Source: Marinomonas aquimarina
GTDB lineage: Bacteria > Pseudomonadota > Gammaproteobacteria > Pseudomonadales > Marinomonadaceae
DNA length: 62,664 nucleotides
Direction: 5' to 3'
Assembly: GCF_900089755.1 (NCBI RefSeq)
Contig: NZ_FLOC01000022.1
Coordinates: 1 to 62,664, forward strand
Below, piece by piece: positions 17,265 to 26,974 of this stretch (the stretch's first letter is position 1; every line of letters starts with the position of its first letter). Both the position numbers and the translations under genes were made by a program. A model generated the notes under the pieces. It saw only the letters and a program-made list of their open reading frames with translations. It made no database searches and had not been told where the DNA came from.

Positions 17265-18542
17265 ATGGTTGCTATCAAGCGTCACCTAATACTGGGGGTT
17301 AGCGCTCTATTGCTGAATCAGACGTGGGCGGCTCCTGAGCCAAACACTGAGAGTGCTCCCATTCCCTTGGCGCAAATTCAAACCTTTGTGGAAACCTTTG
17401 AAACCATCAGTGCGGGCTATGTTGAGCAGCTCAACGATGAAGCCATCCTTAACAAAGCTTTAAAAGGCATGGTGTCGTCCCTCGATCCGCATTCCGAATA
17501 CCTGACCAAAGCCGAAGTCCAGGACTTCGACGACCAGACCTCGGGCAACTACGCAGGTATTGGTGTCGAAGTGGAAATGGTCGAGCACAAGTTAACCGTG
17601 GTGTCGCCGATCGACGATTCGCCAGCGGCCAAAGCGGGCATTAAAGCAGGCGATGTGATCATTCGCATTGATAAGCAGCTGGTGTCCGGCATGAGCCTGC
17701 AAGAAGTAGTGAATTTGATGCGCGGAAAAATTGGCAGCTCAGTGCTGCTAGATGTCGATCGTGATGGGCAAATTAAACAGTATTCCATTAAGCGTGCCGA
17801 GATCGAAGACAGCAGTGTTAGCAGCGAATGGCTGGGCAATGACATTGCTTACATCCGCATTAGTCAATTTTTAGGCAATTCCGCTAGGGAGTTCCGTGAA
17901 AAACTGGAAGCCTTACAGGCGGAGTCAGAGATCAAGGGGCTGATCTTGGATTTGCGTAATAACCCAGGCGGGGTGTTACAAAGCGCCGTTGGCATTGTCG
18001 ATACCATGGTCGATGACGGTTTGATTGTTTACACCGATGGTCGTCATGAGTACTCGAAAAGCCAGTTTAAAGCCAGCCAAGCAGGGACCATGTTAGCCAG
18101 TGCGCCATTGGTGGTGTTGGTCAATGAGGGCTCTGCATCCGCCTCTGAGGTGTTGGCAGGCGCGATTCAAGATCATCAGCGTGGCTTGGTATTGGGCACT
18201 GAAACCTTCGGTAAAGGTTCGGTGCAAACCGTGGTACCTCTGAGCAGCGGTGCGGCGGTGAAGTTGACCACCGCACTCTATTACACGCCGAATGGTCGCT
18301 CGATTCAGGCGCAAGGCATTATGCCAGACATGGTCATTCCTGAGGCTAAGGTTGAAGTCGAAAAAGGCCGCTTCTTTATCAAGGAAGCCGAGCTAAAAGG
18401 CCACTTAGGCAATGGTACTGGCGGCAAAGAACGCACCAGTTCCGATGTGGACAGCAAGCTGAATGAGCTTGCCATGAGTGATTTTCAATTATTCCAAGCG
18501 CTTTCCATTCTCCAGAGCGCCCAGCAGTTTTTGGTTAAGTAA
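17265..18542 (+). CDS. ctpA: C-terminal processing peptidase, S41 family
   Basis: This 425-residue periplasmic serine protease has an N-terminal signal peptide, a PDZ domain (about 95-175: GIGVEVE...SPAAKAGIKAGD) and the S41 catalytic domain. The nucleophile is in NEGSASASEVLAGA (S292) and the lysine in ETFGKGSVQT (K317). Such proteases degrade or trim envelope proteins, including cell-wall hydrolases, matching its position after envC. The stop overlaps the yibQ start by one base. Confidence 0.95.
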   Translation: MVAIKRHLILGVSALLLNQTWAAPEPNTESAPIPLAQIQTFVETFETISAGYVEQLNDEAILNKALKGMVSSLDPHSEYLTKAEVQDFDDQTSGNYAGIGVEVEMVEHKLTVVSPIDDSPAAKAGIKAGDVIIRIDKQLVSGMSLQEVVNLMRGKIGSSVLLDVDRDGQIKQYSIKRAEIEDSSVSSEWLGNDIAYIRISQFLGNSAREFREKLEALQAESEIKGLILDLRNNPGGVLQSAVGIVDTMVDDGLIVYTDGRHEYSKSQFKASQAGTMLASAPLVVLVNEGSASASEVLAGAIQDHQRGLVLGTETFGKGSVQTVVPLSSGAAVKLTTALYYTPNGRSIQAQGIMPDMVIPEAKVEVEKGRFFIKEAELKGHLGNGTGGKERTSSDVDSKLNELAMSDFQLFQALSILQSAQQFLVK

Positions 18543-19474
18543 TGCAACAAAGCTTTTCAAGGTGGGGCTTGGCCGGTTTGTTACTGGCCAGCTTCCATGC
18601 TCCTCTGCATGCCGATATTGAGGATGCAGAATCGATTCCATTTCCCGTTCTAGACGCTACACCTTCTGACAAGAGCAGTGTATTTCCCTATCTGACTCCG
18701 CGCTCAGATGATGCCCCTCAATGGCCGCCACTGTTTAAGTCACCAGCGCCTGAGACGCTGCCAAGGGGGCCTGTTGCCAGCAAACGCATTGCACCGATGT
18801 CAGAGATGGACGCGTTACCCGCTCCGCCTAAGATTGCGGTGATTATTGATGATGTGGGCTATAACCGCCGTGGTATGGAGGAAACGCTGGCGTTGCCACT
18901 GCCAGTGGTCCTAGCCATCTTGCCGGAAACTCCCTATGCCAAGAAAACCGCTCAGCGTGCGCACTTACAGGAGCGTATTACCATTTTGCATGCGCCCATG
19001 GAGAACGAACGTGAACTGAAGCTGGGGCCTGGCGGTTTGTATGTGCGTATGGAGGAAGAAGAGTTTAAGCAAACACTCAGAGCGGACCTCGACAATGTGC
19101 CCTATGTAAAAGGGGTCAACAACCATATGGGGTCCTTACTCACCACCCAGGGCCAGCATATGGCTTGGGTGATGGATATTATGACTGAGCGCTCACTATT
19201 TTTCATTGATAGCCTCACCAGCGCGCAAAGTGTCGCCCATACTCAGGCCAGCGAACGTGGCATTCCTACCCTGATTCGCGATGTGTTTTTAGACAATGTG
19301 CGTACTGAAGAAGCCATTCATCGACAATTCCAGCAGTTGTTAACGCGGGCTCATCAGCGTGGTTCTGCGGTTGCCATTGGCCACCCTTATCCTGAAACCA
19401 CTGCGTATTTGCAGCAGCGCCTGAATCAGCCGCTTTCGGCGCAATTAGTGACCATTGATCACTTGCTGAAGTGA
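18542..19474 (+). CDS. yibQ: Divergent polysaccharide deacetylase family protein (YibQ)
   Basis: This 310-residue secreted protein has a signal peptide followed by a proline-rich linker and a divergent NodB-like domain from about residue 95: KIAVIIDDVGYN, VLAILPETPYA, ILHAPMEN, GVNNHMGSLLT, FFIDSLTSAQS and VAIGHPYPET. These correspond to the DUF610/YibQ family found next to envC-ctpA. Deacetylase activity has not been assured for the family. The ATG overlaps the ctpA stop (TAATG), so the genes are translationally coupled. Confidence 0.9.
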   Translation: MQQSFSRWGLAGLLLASFHAPLHADIEDAESIPFPVLDATPSDKSSVFPYLTPRSDDAPQWPPLFKSPAPETLPRGPVASKRIAPMSEMDALPAPPKIAVIIDDVGYNRRGMEETLALPLPVVLAILPETPYAKKTAQRAHLQERITILHAPMENERELKLGPGGLYVRMEEEEFKQTLRADLDNVPYVKGVNNHMGSLLTTQGQHMAWVMDIMTERSLFFIDSLTSAQSVAHTQASERGIPTLIRDVFLDNVRTEEAIHRQFQQLLTRAHQRGSAVAIGHPYPETTAYLQQRLNQPLSAQLVTIDHLLK

Positions 19475-19569
19475 GCTAGCGCGGCGTCACGCAGTGGCTG
19501 AAGGCTCTCGCTTCATCAAAAGACAGGGCAGGGAAAGGCTGAGGCATTTCCCTGTGCGAGAGTGTTAGC

Positions 19570-20127
19570 TTAAGCGCGAAATTGCTTGCCGGATAACAGG
19601 TCCAGCACCTGTGATGGTTGCGCCTCTTGCCCTAATGAGGCATCAAAAATGGCATCCAAGGCATCACCAAAGTAAGCTATGACTTCTTCTTTGGAACGTG
19701 CAGGGTCAAGGCCCGCTGGGTTTGCTGAGGTTGAGACTAACACGCCATCGTAGGCGCAGCACAGATCTTGTACTGGCTCATGTTGGCTTAAGCGAATCGC
19801 TACGCCGGGGTGTTGCCCACGTACCCAATCTGGGGTGATTAAGGTATCTGGCACGACCCAAGACGTCGGACGCTCGGTCACGGAAATAAGACGTGTGAAT
19901 TCGGCTGGCTCGAGGATTTCTTGCCAAGGGCTAAGGTGTTGCGCTGCACCAGCAATTAAGATCAGGCCTTTTTCAACTGGGCGCGACTTGAGCGCTAGGA
20001 TGCGCTGCACGGATTGTTCGTTAAATGGATCGCAGCCCAACCCCCATACTGCTTCAGTGGGGTAAGCAACCACTCCACCTTGGCGTAAGATGTCTGCTAC
20101 TTGTGCTGCATCAGAGGTAATCAGCAT
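19570..20127 (-). CDS. tsaC: Threonylcarbamoyl-AMP synthase
   Basis: TsaC makes threonylcarbamoyl-AMP from threonine, bicarbonate and ATP for the t6A37 modification of ANN-decoding tRNAs. The 185 residues are a single YrdC domain with [21 protein letters not shown], the K-R-P segment [13 protein letters not shown], the PTSWVVP strand and VSTSANPAG. It is convergent with yibQ and 85 bp downstream of the DUF3461 gene on the same strand. Confidence 0.95.
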   Translation of the reverse strand: MLITSDAAQVADILRQGGVVAYPTEAVWGLGCDPFNEQSVQRILALKSRPVEKGLILIAGAAQHLSPWQEILEPAEFTRLISVTERPTSWVVPDTLITPDWVRGQHPGVAIRLSQHEPVQDLCCAYDGVLVSTSANPAGLDPARSKEEVIAYFGDALDAIFDASLGQEAQPSQVLDLLSGKQFRA

Positions 20128-20173
20128 GAGTGTTCTCCGTTATTTTTTAATGCACGGAGTGTAAAACTTTCCT

Positions 20174-20203
20174 CGAAAAACGGCCATACGCGGTATGACC
20201 GTC
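20174..20203 (-). terminator. Rho-independent terminator after the DUF3461 gene
   Basis: On the minus strand ACGGTCATAC and GTATGGCCGT form a stem with one mismatch around CGC, followed by TTTTTC. It ends just before tsaC, separating the two transcripts. Confidence 0.7.
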
Positions 20204-20212
20204 ACAACAAGA

Positions 20213-20593
20213 TTAGGACATTTTCTCGATTTTTTCTTTGATTTCGCTGATTTTGTTCGCCACCACTCGTTCTAGGTGCTCAAGTTCATTGAGTAGGTCT
20301 TCTTTGCTTTGTTTGTCTTCAAACTCTTGGCCTAGTAAGCGACTCAGTTCGTCTACCGCACGCAATACCACCAAAGAAGGTTCACTGACTTCACGGTATT
20401 GTTGTTTACCGCCATCCGCTAACACAGTGCGGGTTGCACGGCCAAACTTGAACTTCTTACTTTTTGGTAGCAAAGAGCCTTTTTCACGACGATAGTAGAT
20501 CTTTAATACATCAAAACCACCTTCGTAACGAAGGGTGTATTTTTCGATATTATCGAAGCTGGTGATGCCCATCGACTCGAGTGTTGGGAACAT
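20213..20593 (-). CDS. DUF3461 family protein
   Basis: This 126-residue cytosolic protein shows MFPTLESMGITSFDNIEKYTLR at the N terminus, DVLKIYYRREKGSLLPKSKKFKFGR in the middle and a coiled-coil C terminus (LLNELEHLERVVANKISEIKEKIEKM). I recognise this as the DUF3461 family of gammaproteobacteria. No biochemical role is known to me. It is monocistronic, with its own terminator at 20174-20203. Confidence 0.85.
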   Translation of the reverse strand: MFPTLESMGITSFDNIEKYTLRYEGGFDVLKIYYRREKGSLLPKSKKFKFGRATRTVLADGGKQQYREVSEPSLVVLRAVDELSRLLGQEFEDKQSKEDLLNELEHLERVVANKISEIKEKIEKMS

Positions 20594-20688
20594 AAAAAAG
20601 TCCTTATGTGAATGACGTGTTGAGACTCTTTATGTAATGAGATTGTTGCCAGAAAAGCAAGTAAAACTAGGGGCTATTTGACTAAAAA

Positions 20689-20720
20689 CGACGTCATGGC
20701 GGGGCTCGCCATGACGTGTT
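20689..20720 (-). terminator. Rho-independent terminator after ntrC
   Basis: ACGTCATGGCG and CGCCATGACGT form an 11-bp stem around GGGCT. On the minus strand a GTTTTTAG tract follows. It lies just after the ntrC stop. Confidence 0.8.
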
Positions 20721-20738
20721 TGTGTGGCAGGTTAACGC

Positions 20739-22166
20739 TTATTCGTCATCGTTATCTGAATGATCAATGCCCAATTCTTTGATCTTGCGGGTAAGCGTGT
20801 TGCGTCCCCAACCCAGTAACAAGGAAGCATCACGGCGACGACCAGCGGTATGGGTGAGTGCGGTTTCGATCATGATGCGTTCAAACTTGGGTACCACCTG
20901 TTCTAGAATGCCTTTCTGGCCACCGCTTAAAGCGCTGTCGACCCAGTTTTTCAAAGCGTCTTCCCAAGAGCCAAATGGGCGCTCTGAAGGTGGTGTGTTC
21001 AATAGCTCTGGTGGCAGGTCTTCGATCAAGACTTCGCGACCAGAAGCCATGACGATCAACCAGCGACAGGTGTTCTCCAACTGACGTACGTTGCCTGGCC
21101 AATCCAAACGGCTCATATAGTTTTCCGTGTCTTTGGTCAGTATTTTCGGTTCCACGTGCAACTCTTCTGCAGCGCGACTTAAAAAGTGACGTGCCAGCTT
21201 GGGAATGTCTTCACGACGTTCCGCCAGTTTTGGCAGATGGATACGGATGACGTTCAGGCGGTGGAATAAATCTTCGCGGAACGAGCCCTTGGTGACCAGG
21301 CCTTCAAGGTCTTGGTGGGTCGCGGCGATGATGCGCACATCCACTTTTACTGGGGTATGACCGCCAACACGGTAGAACTCACCATCGGCCAGTACACGCA
21401 GCAAGCGGGTTTGTGTTTCCGCTGGCATATCGCCGATTTCATCGAGGAATAGGGTGCCGCCATTGGCCTGTTCAAAGCGTCCACGGCGTTGCGTATTGGC
21501 GCCGGTAAAGGCGCCTTTTTCATGGCCAAACAGCTCAGACTCGATCAAGTCATGGGGAATCGCTGCCATGTTTAACGCAATAAAAGGATTGGACGCCCGA
21601 GGACTGTGACGGTGTAGTGCTTGGGCAACCAGCTCTTTACCAGTACCGGATTCGCCATTGATCAAGACAGTGATGTTGGAATTGGCGAGACGGCCGATGG
21701 CACGAAATACTTCCTGCATCGCTGGTGCTTCGCCGATGATTTCTGTTTGCGCCAGGGGCTCGGCCTCTTCGGGAATTACTTCTGGCTTAGATTTGTTATG
21801 GTGCAAGATGGCACGCTTAATCAAGCTGACCGCTTCTTCCACATCGAATGGCTTAGGGAGATACTCGAAGGCACCACCTTGGTAAGAGGCTACGGCACTC
21901 TCTAGGTCTGAGTGGGCCGTCATAATGATCACTGGAATGTAGGGGTGATCCTTCTGTAGTTGGCTCAGCAGGGTTAGACCATCCATTCCTGGCATGCGGA
22001 TATCGCTGATGATCACAGTTGGCTGTTCTTTGCCAATCATGTTGGCTAACGCTTCCGCGGATTCAAACAGGCGGCATTGAATGCCTTCTTGTTCTAAGGT
22101 TTTCTCGAGTACCCAACGAATTGAGCGGTCATCGTCGACGATCCATACCGTTTCTTGTTGTGACAT
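20739..22166 (-). CDS. glnG: Nitrogen regulation response regulator NtrC
   Basis: NtrC is the sigma-54-dependent activator of nitrogen-assimilation genes. The 475 residues show a receiver domain with the phospho-acceptor in [13 protein letters not shown] (near D54), a central AAA+ domain with Walker A GESGTGKE, the sigma-54 contact loop GAFTGA and [10 protein letters not shown], and a C-terminal Fis-type HTH ([22 protein letters not shown]). It is 9 bp after ntrB. Candidate binding sites lie upstream of glnA (25130-25177). Confidence 0.97.
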   Translation of the reverse strand: MSQQETVWIVDDDRSIRWVLEKTLEQEGIQCRLFESAEALANMIGKEQPTVIISDIRMPGMDGLTLLSQLQKDHPYIPVIIMTAHSDLESAVASYQGGAFEYLPKPFDVEEAVSLIKRAILHHNKSKPEVIPEEAEPLAQTEIIGEAPAMQEVFRAIGRLANSNITVLINGESGTGKELVAQALHRHSPRASNPFIALNMAAIPHDLIESELFGHEKGAFTGANTQRRGRFEQANGGTLFLDEIGDMPAETQTRLLRVLADGEFYRVGGHTPVKVDVRIIAATHQDLEGLVTKGSFREDLFHRLNVIRIHLPKLAERREDIPKLARHFLSRAAEELHVEPKILTKDTENYMSRLDWPGNVRQLENTCRWLIVMASGREVLIEDLPPELLNTPPSERPFGSWEDALKNWVDSALSGGQKGILEQVVPKFERIMIETALTHTAGRRRDASLLLGWGRNTLTRKIKELGIDHSDNDDE

Positions 22167-22175
22167 GTGTTCCTC

Positions 22176-23282
22176 CTAGCCCGTCACCGATGTTTCAATC
22201 GGAATCAGGATATTAAATTCTGTACGCTCTGGTTGGCTGTTGCATTCAATAATGCCGTTATGCTGATGAATCACGGACTGGGCAATTGAAAGCCCTAAAC
22301 CGGTGCCATCTGGGCGTCCGCTGACCATGGGGTAGAACAGCGTTTTCATAATGTTTTCTGGAATCCCTGGGCCGTTATCAACAATGCTGAGTCGGCACAC
22401 TAAGCGGTGGCGCTTAGCACCAATAGTGAATTGGCGTAGGGTTCGTGTGGAAATCGTGATCTGTTTGTGATCGTTGTCTGTTTGATTAATCAAGGCCTGC
22501 ATAGCGTTGCGCATGACATTGAGAACAGACTGAATTAACTGTGATTCATCGCCAATGATGTCTGGGATACTGGGGTCATAATCCCGTACCAGAGTGATTT
22601 GGCCCTCTGATTCCACAGAGATCAGTTGGTTTACACGCTCAATGACACGGTGGATATTGAGTGCTTGATACTGTGGCAATTGACGCGGGCCTAAGAGGCG
22701 GTCGACCAAATCACGTAGACGATCTGATTCTTCAATAATGACCTGGGTGTAGTCTTTTAGCCCTTCATCATCAAACACGCGGCTGATCAGCTGAGCGGCA
22801 CCACGAATGCCCCCTAGTGGGTTCTTAATTTCATGGGCTAAGCCACGAATCAGTTCTTTGCTGGTTTGGTGGTTGGCGATGAGCTCATCCTCTTGCGAGA
22901 TACGCTTCATGCGGTCGCGTGGATGTAATTCGATCAACAGGCTGTCGGTGTTATTGAGTGCCCCCATGACTGGCGTGACGTTGTAGTCACACAGCAGCGT
23001 CTTGCCGGTAGTGAGGGTGATCTCGGCTTCACGCTTGGTAAAGGCATGACCGGATTCAATCGCAGCCAATAGGGCGCTGCGACTGGCATCGTCTTCGTTG
23101 AAGGCGGACGCTAAATCCTGACCGTAGATGCGTCGGCGGCTGACCTCAAGCATCATCTCTGCAGAAGGGTTGAGGTACTCAATACAGAGTTCTCGATTAA
23201 GCTGCAGTACGGCAGTTGATAAGTGATCGATCAGTAAGCTGTACACCAGAAGTGCCTCTTGGAATTTTAAATTGGGTGCCAT
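22176..23282 (-). CDS. glnL: Nitrogen regulation sensor histidine kinase NtrB
   Basis: NtrB phosphorylates or dephosphorylates NtrC in response to PII protein. The protein has an N-terminal PAS domain (VLQLNRELCIEYLNPSAEMML), the phospho-acceptor H-box RGLAHEIKNPLGG (H150 from the chosen start) and a HATPase domain with NVMRNAMQALI, VDNGPGIPE and GTGLGLSIAQSVIHQHNG. The frame extends to 23372, but family similarity starts at the ATG at 23282 (MAPNLKF), giving 368 residues. It is cytosolic, 9 bp before ntrC and separated from glnA by a terminator. Confidence 0.95.
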   Translation of the reverse strand: MAPNLKFQEALLVYSLLIDHLSTAVLQLNRELCIEYLNPSAEMMLEVSRRRIYGQDLASAFNEDDASRSALLAAIESGHAFTKREAEITLTTGKTLLCDYNVTPVMGALNNTDSLLIELHPRDRMKRISQEDELIANHQTSKELIRGLAHEIKNPLGGIRGAAQLISRVFDDEGLKDYTQVIIEESDRLRDLVDRLLGPRQLPQYQALNIHRVIERVNQLISVESEGQITLVRDYDPSIPDIIGDESQLIQSVLNVMRNAMQALINQTDNDHKQITISTRTLRQFTIGAKRHRLVCRLSIVDNGPGIPENIMKTLFYPMVSGRPDGTGLGLSIAQSVIHQHNGIIECNSQPERTEFNILIPIETSVTG

Positions 23283-23461
23283 GTACGCGCCATTTCGGAG
23301 CAGTAATATGGCTATATCGCTTTTATGTTTAGAGTTATTGCAAAATACGAACCAACATTGGGCAAAGTGCAAACCCTTTATTTATCTAGCCTTATTAGTA
23401 AGTTATAGCAAATAAGTGCGTCAAAATGGTGCGTAATGTTTTTGTTGCTTAATAATGAGGC

Positions 23462-23493
23462 AAAAAAAAGCCCCAACATAGGTCGGGGCTTTC
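23462..23493 (-). terminator. Rho-independent terminator of glnA
   Basis: On the minus strand AAAGCCCCGACC and TGTTGGGGCTTTTTTTT form a GC-rich stem and a U-run, 25 bp after the glnA stop. It partly isolates glnA from ntrBC, as in E. coli. Confidence 0.88.
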
Positions 23494-23517
23494 GTGTGCG
23501 TTTAAGCGACTTGCTGA

Positions 23518-24924
23518 TTAGCAGCTGTAGTAAAGATCGAACTCGATTGGGTGAGTTGTCATGTTTACTTTTTCAACATCAGCTTGTTTAAGCTCGATGT
23601 AAGCATCGATCATGTCGTCAGAGAATACGCCGCCTTCTGTTAGGAAAGAACGGTCAGCATCTAGGCAAGAAAGAGCTTCTTCTAGGCTGCTTGCAACAGT
23701 CGGGATCAATTTACCTTCTTCTGGTGGAAGATCGTAAAGGTCTTTGTCTGCAGCATCGCCAGGGTGAATCTTGTTTTTGATACCGTCGATACCAGCCATT
23801 AGCATTGCTGCGAATGATAGGTATGGGTTAGCGGTTGGATCAGGGAAACGAGCTTCGATACGCTTACCTTTTGGAGAAGAAACGTATGGAATACGGATAG
23901 AAGCAGAACGGTTACGTGCAGAGTAAGCAAGCATAACTGGTGCTTCGAAGCCTGGTACAAGACGCTTGTAAGAGTTAGTTGAAGCGTTTGTGAACGCGTT
24001 CAATGCTTTAGCGTGCTTGATGATACCACCGATGTAGTAAAGCGCCATTTCAGATAGGCCAGCGTACTGATCACCAGCGAATTGGTTTTCGCCTTCTTTC
24101 CAGAAAGATTGGTGAACGTGCATACCAGTACCGTTGTCACCAACGATTGGCTTAGGCATGAATGTCGCAGTTTTACCGTATAGGTGAGCAACGTTGTGTA
24201 CACAGTACTTAAGTACTTGAACTTCGTCGGCTTTCTTAACTAGTGTGTTGAATTTAACACCGATTTCGTTCTGACCAGCAGTTGATACTTCGTGGTGGTG
24301 TACTTCAACAGAAAGACCCATTGCTTCCATTGCGTTACACATAGCAGCACGGATTTCGTGGTGAGAATCAACTGGTGGTACAGGGAAGTAACCGCCTTTA
24401 ACACGTGGACGGTGACCCGTGTTACCGCCTTCGAAAGATTTGTTAGAAGACCAAGCTGCTTCTTCAGAGTTGATTTCAACGCCACAGCCAGACATGTCTG
24501 CGTGCCATTTAACGTCGTCGAAGATGAAGAATTCTGGCTCAGGACCGAAGAACGCAGTGTCACCTAGACCAGTAGATTTTAGGAATTCTTCAGCGCGTAG
24601 TGCGACAGAACGTGGGTCACGGTCGTAACCTTGCATTGTAGAAGGCTCGATGATGTTACAACGAACGATTACAGTCGCTTCTTCAGTGAATGGGTCCATG
24701 ATAGAAGCTTCGTCGTCTGGCAACATGATCATGTCAGACTCGTTGATGCCTTTCCAACCAGAGATAGAAGAACCGTCAAACATTTGACCGTTTTCGAAGA
24801 ATTCTTCATCTACTTCAGAAGCAGGAATAGTAACGTGCTGCTCTTTACCTTTGAAGTCTGTGAAGCGAAGGTCAACCCAACGTACGTCGTGCTCAGCGAT
24901 CAAACCAAGTGTCTTGTTTGACAT
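23518..24924 (-). CDS. glnA: Glutamine synthetase, type I
   Basis: GlnA makes glutamine from glutamate, ammonia and ATP as a cytosolic dodecamer. The 468-residue length equals the E. coli enzyme. Visible are [18 protein letters not shown], the latch region [11 protein letters not shown], the active-site [22 protein letters not shown], the NRSASIRIP loop and the adenylylation tyrosine in DLYDLPPEE (Y397). So it should be controlled by adenylylation as well as by NtrC. The leader carries a sigma-54 promoter. Codon use is strongly biased, consistent with high expression. Confidence 0.98.
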   Translation of the reverse strand: MSNKTLGLIAEHDVRWVDLRFTDFKGKEQHVTIPASEVDEEFFENGQMFDGSSISGWKGINESDMIMLPDDEASIMDPFTEEATVIVRCNIIEPSTMQGYDRDPRSVALRAEEFLKSTGLGDTAFFGPEPEFFIFDDVKWHADMSGCGVEINSEEAAWSSNKSFEGGNTGHRPRVKGGYFPVPPVDSHHEIRAAMCNAMEAMGLSVEVHHHEVSTAGQNEIGVKFNTLVKKADEVQVLKYCVHNVAHLYGKTATFMPKPIVGDNGTGMHVHQSFWKEGENQFAGDQYAGLSEMALYYIGGIIKHAKALNAFTNASTNSYKRLVPGFEAPVMLAYSARNRSASIRIPYVSSPKGKRIEARFPDPTANPYLSFAAMLMAGIDGIKNKIHPGDAADKDLYDLPPEEGKLIPTVASSLEEALSCLDADRSFLTEGGVFSDDMIDAYIELKQADVEKVNMTTHPIEFDLYYSC

Positions 24925-25007
24925 ATTTGTTCTCCAGTGTTGTCTAAACGAAATTTCTTTCAGAATTCAATGTTGCTTCAAGATGAAGCGTAATTGCCAA
25001 AATGTAA

Positions 25008-25023
25008 AGCACAAGCTGTGCCA
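25008..25023 (-). promoter_or_regulatory. Sigma-54 promoter of glnA
   Basis: The minus strand reads TGGCAC-AGCTT-GTGCT. The invariant GG (-24) and GC (-12) are present at the required spacing, and most of the TGGCAC-N5-TTGCA consensus matches. The predicted start is near 24997, about 73 bp before the glnA ATG. Confidence 0.75.
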
Positions 25024-25129
25024 GAATTTTGGGCGTATTTTAAAATCATTGAATTTCAATAAGTTATGGTTCTGTCTTTCGTGTGGGCATTAATGCTTGC
25101 ACTTAATTGACCCTTATTTAATAAGAGTT

Positions 25130-25177
25130 TGAACCAATATGGTGCACCGAGATAGTGCAATGTATGATTTTGGTGCA
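25130..25177 (-). promoter_or_regulatory. NtrC enhancer sites upstream of glnA
   Basis: TGAACCAATATGGTGCA (25130-25146) matches TGCACC-N5-GGTGCA at 11 of 12 positions. TGTATGATTTTGGTGCA (25161-25177) has a perfect right half. Their centres are 31 bp apart (three helical turns) at about -141 and -172 from the predicted sigma-54 start. A further TGCAC-N7-GTGCA palindrome overlaps at 25143-25159. This mirrors the paired NtrC sites of enteric glnA. Confidence 0.7.
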
Positions 25178-25188
25178 CTAATTTGGGG

Positions 25189-25216
25189 TTGGTTTCAGCG
25201 CTGTATGCTTTATACT
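25189..25216 (+). promoter_or_regulatory. Candidate sigma-70 promoter of thiI
   Basis: TTGGTT (25189-25194) and TATACT (25211-25216) are separated by 16 bp, 41 bp before the thiI start. It lies just beyond the NtrC sites, in a divergent 332-bp region with glnA. Apart from these sites nothing else is visible there. Confidence 0.45.
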
Positions 25217-25256
25217 GTGCGCCCTCAAGTCACTCTGTACGAAAAACACACACCCA

Positions 25257-26708
25257 ATGAAATTTATCGTTAAATTCTTTCCAGAAATCACCATTAAAAG
25301 CCGTCCAGTGCGAAAAGCATTTGTGAAACAGCTTCGTCAAAATATCCGCCACGTATTACGTGACCATGATGAAAATGTGACGGTTGCCGGAAACTGGGAT
25401 TTTATTGAAATCCTGTCAGATCTAGATGAGCAACGTGAAGCCTTTATCGAGTCATTGCGTAACATTACAGGTATCGCACATTTTCAATATGTGCGCGAGT
25501 TCCCGCTAACGGACTTAGATGGCATTGTGGAAGAAGCGCTGGTTTCTTATGGCGATGTGTTGAAAGACTCTGTTTTTGCCGTGCGTGTGAAGCGTGTGGG
25601 GCAACACCCGTTCACATCGGTGGATGCGGAGCGTCATATTGGTGGGACCTTGAAAGCCCGCTCTGGTGCGTTAGCGGTGCGTTTGAAAGCCCCTGAAGTG
25701 TTGGTGCCGATTGATATTCGCGATGACCGCGTGTGGATCATCGAACAGCGTATTGAAGGTCTAGGGGGATACCCGTTAGGTTCTCAAGATGCGGTTTTAT
25801 CTTTGATTTCAGGTGGTTATGACTCGACAGTAAGTTCGTTTATGACCATGAGCCGTGGTCTGAAAACACACTTCTGTTTCTTCAACCTAGGGGGCGATGC
25901 CCATGAGATTGGCGTGAAGCAGGTCTCTCATTTCCTATGGGACAAATACGGTTCTAACTTGGGTGTAAAATTTATCACTATCCCGTTTGAAGATGTGGTC
26001 GGTGAGATCCTAAATAACGTCGATAACGCTGAAATGGGTGTTATCTTGAAGCGCATGATGCTGCGCGCCGCATCTCGAGTGATGGAAGGGGTGAGTGCCA
26101 AAGCACTGGTGACTGGCGAGAGTATTGCCCAGGTATCAAGCCAAACCCTAGTGAACCTAAAAGTCATCGATCAAGTGACGGATGAATTGGTGATTCGTCC
26201 GCTTGTGACCATGAACAAGCAGGAAATCATTGATAAAGCGAAAGAAATTGGTACAGCACCGTTTGCCGCGAGCATGCCTGAGTTCTGTGGCGTGATTTCG
26301 GTGAAGCCGACAACTCGTGCCAAAATGCACCGTGTTGAACGCGAAGAAGGCAAATTTAACTTCGAAGTGCTAGATAATGCCGTGAACAACGCCCGCGTCA
26401 TGTCGATCCAAGACGTAATTGAGGATGTGAACCAGCAATACCAGGGTGAAGTACCGATTGTACGCATGCCAGTAGGCGATGAAATCATCATTGATATTCG
26501 CCATCCTGATGAGGTGGAGCGTAATCCAGTCAAAGTGTCAGGCCGCCAGGTAATCAATATCCCATTCTTCACCCTAGGCAATAAATGGTCGAGCTTGGAT
26601 CAAGAGGCGACCTACTTGCTGTACTGTGGCAAAGGGGTGATGAGCCGTATTCACGCTTCGCACTTGATGTCGAAAGGCAATGAAAACGTCGGTGTGTACC
26701 TGCCGTAA
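25257..26708 (+). CDS. thiI: tRNA 4-thiouridine synthase ThiI with rhodanese domain
   Basis: ThiI makes s4U at tRNA position 8 and, in enterics, supplies sulfur for the thiamin thiazole. The 483 residues contain NFLD/THUMP domains (1-165), a PP-loop SGGYDS (185-190), the conserved cysteine in MPEFCGVIS and a C-terminal rhodanese domain with C457 in LLYCGKGVMSR. The long rhodanese-bearing form matches E. coli ThiI. The gene is separate from the thi operon and followed by a terminator. Confidence 0.95.
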   Translation: MKFIVKFFPEITIKSRPVRKAFVKQLRQNIRHVLRDHDENVTVAGNWDFIEILSDLDEQREAFIESLRNITGIAHFQYVREFPLTDLDGIVEEALVSYGDVLKDSVFAVRVKRVGQHPFTSVDAERHIGGTLKARSGALAVRLKAPEVLVPIDIRDDRVWIIEQRIEGLGGYPLGSQDAVLSLISGGYDSTVSSFMTMSRGLKTHFCFFNLGGDAHEIGVKQVSHFLWDKYGSNLGVKFITIPFEDVVGEILNNVDNAEMGVILKRMMLRAASRVMEGVSAKALVTGESIAQVSSQTLVNLKVIDQVTDELVIRPLVTMNKQEIIDKAKEIGTAPFAASMPEFCGVISVKPTTRAKMHRVEREEGKFNFEVLDNAVNNARVMSIQDVIEDVNQQYQGEVPIVRMPVGDEIIIDIRHPDEVERNPVKVSGRQVINIPFFTLGNKWSSLDQEATYLLYCGKGVMSRIHASHLMSKGNENVGVYLP

Positions 26709-26722
26709 TATTTCGATGCACC

Positions 26723-26753
26723 AAAAAAGCGCACACTCAGCGGTGCGCTTTTT
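26723..26753 (+). terminator. Rho-independent terminator after thiI
   Basis: AAAAAGCGCAC and GGTGCGCTTTTT flank a short loop 14 bp after the thiI stop, with an A-run and T-run on either side. Confidence 0.85.
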
Positions 26754-26974
26754 ATCCTCGTTTAGAGTTTACCCCTGCTTTTCTGAACACCCCCCTAATT
26801 CCCCATCGAACCCTTCTTCGCGGCAGCGTTCATATAGCGCAAAATTATTAACCGTTCGTGTAGGTCAGCAAATTGTATGAGTTAAATGCACTCATTATGA
26901 TTTTAGTCATGGTCGCGCTTTACTCTCAGGATACACTCGTAGTCCTTATTTTTTGCTTGATAGTGGGTAGGGAT

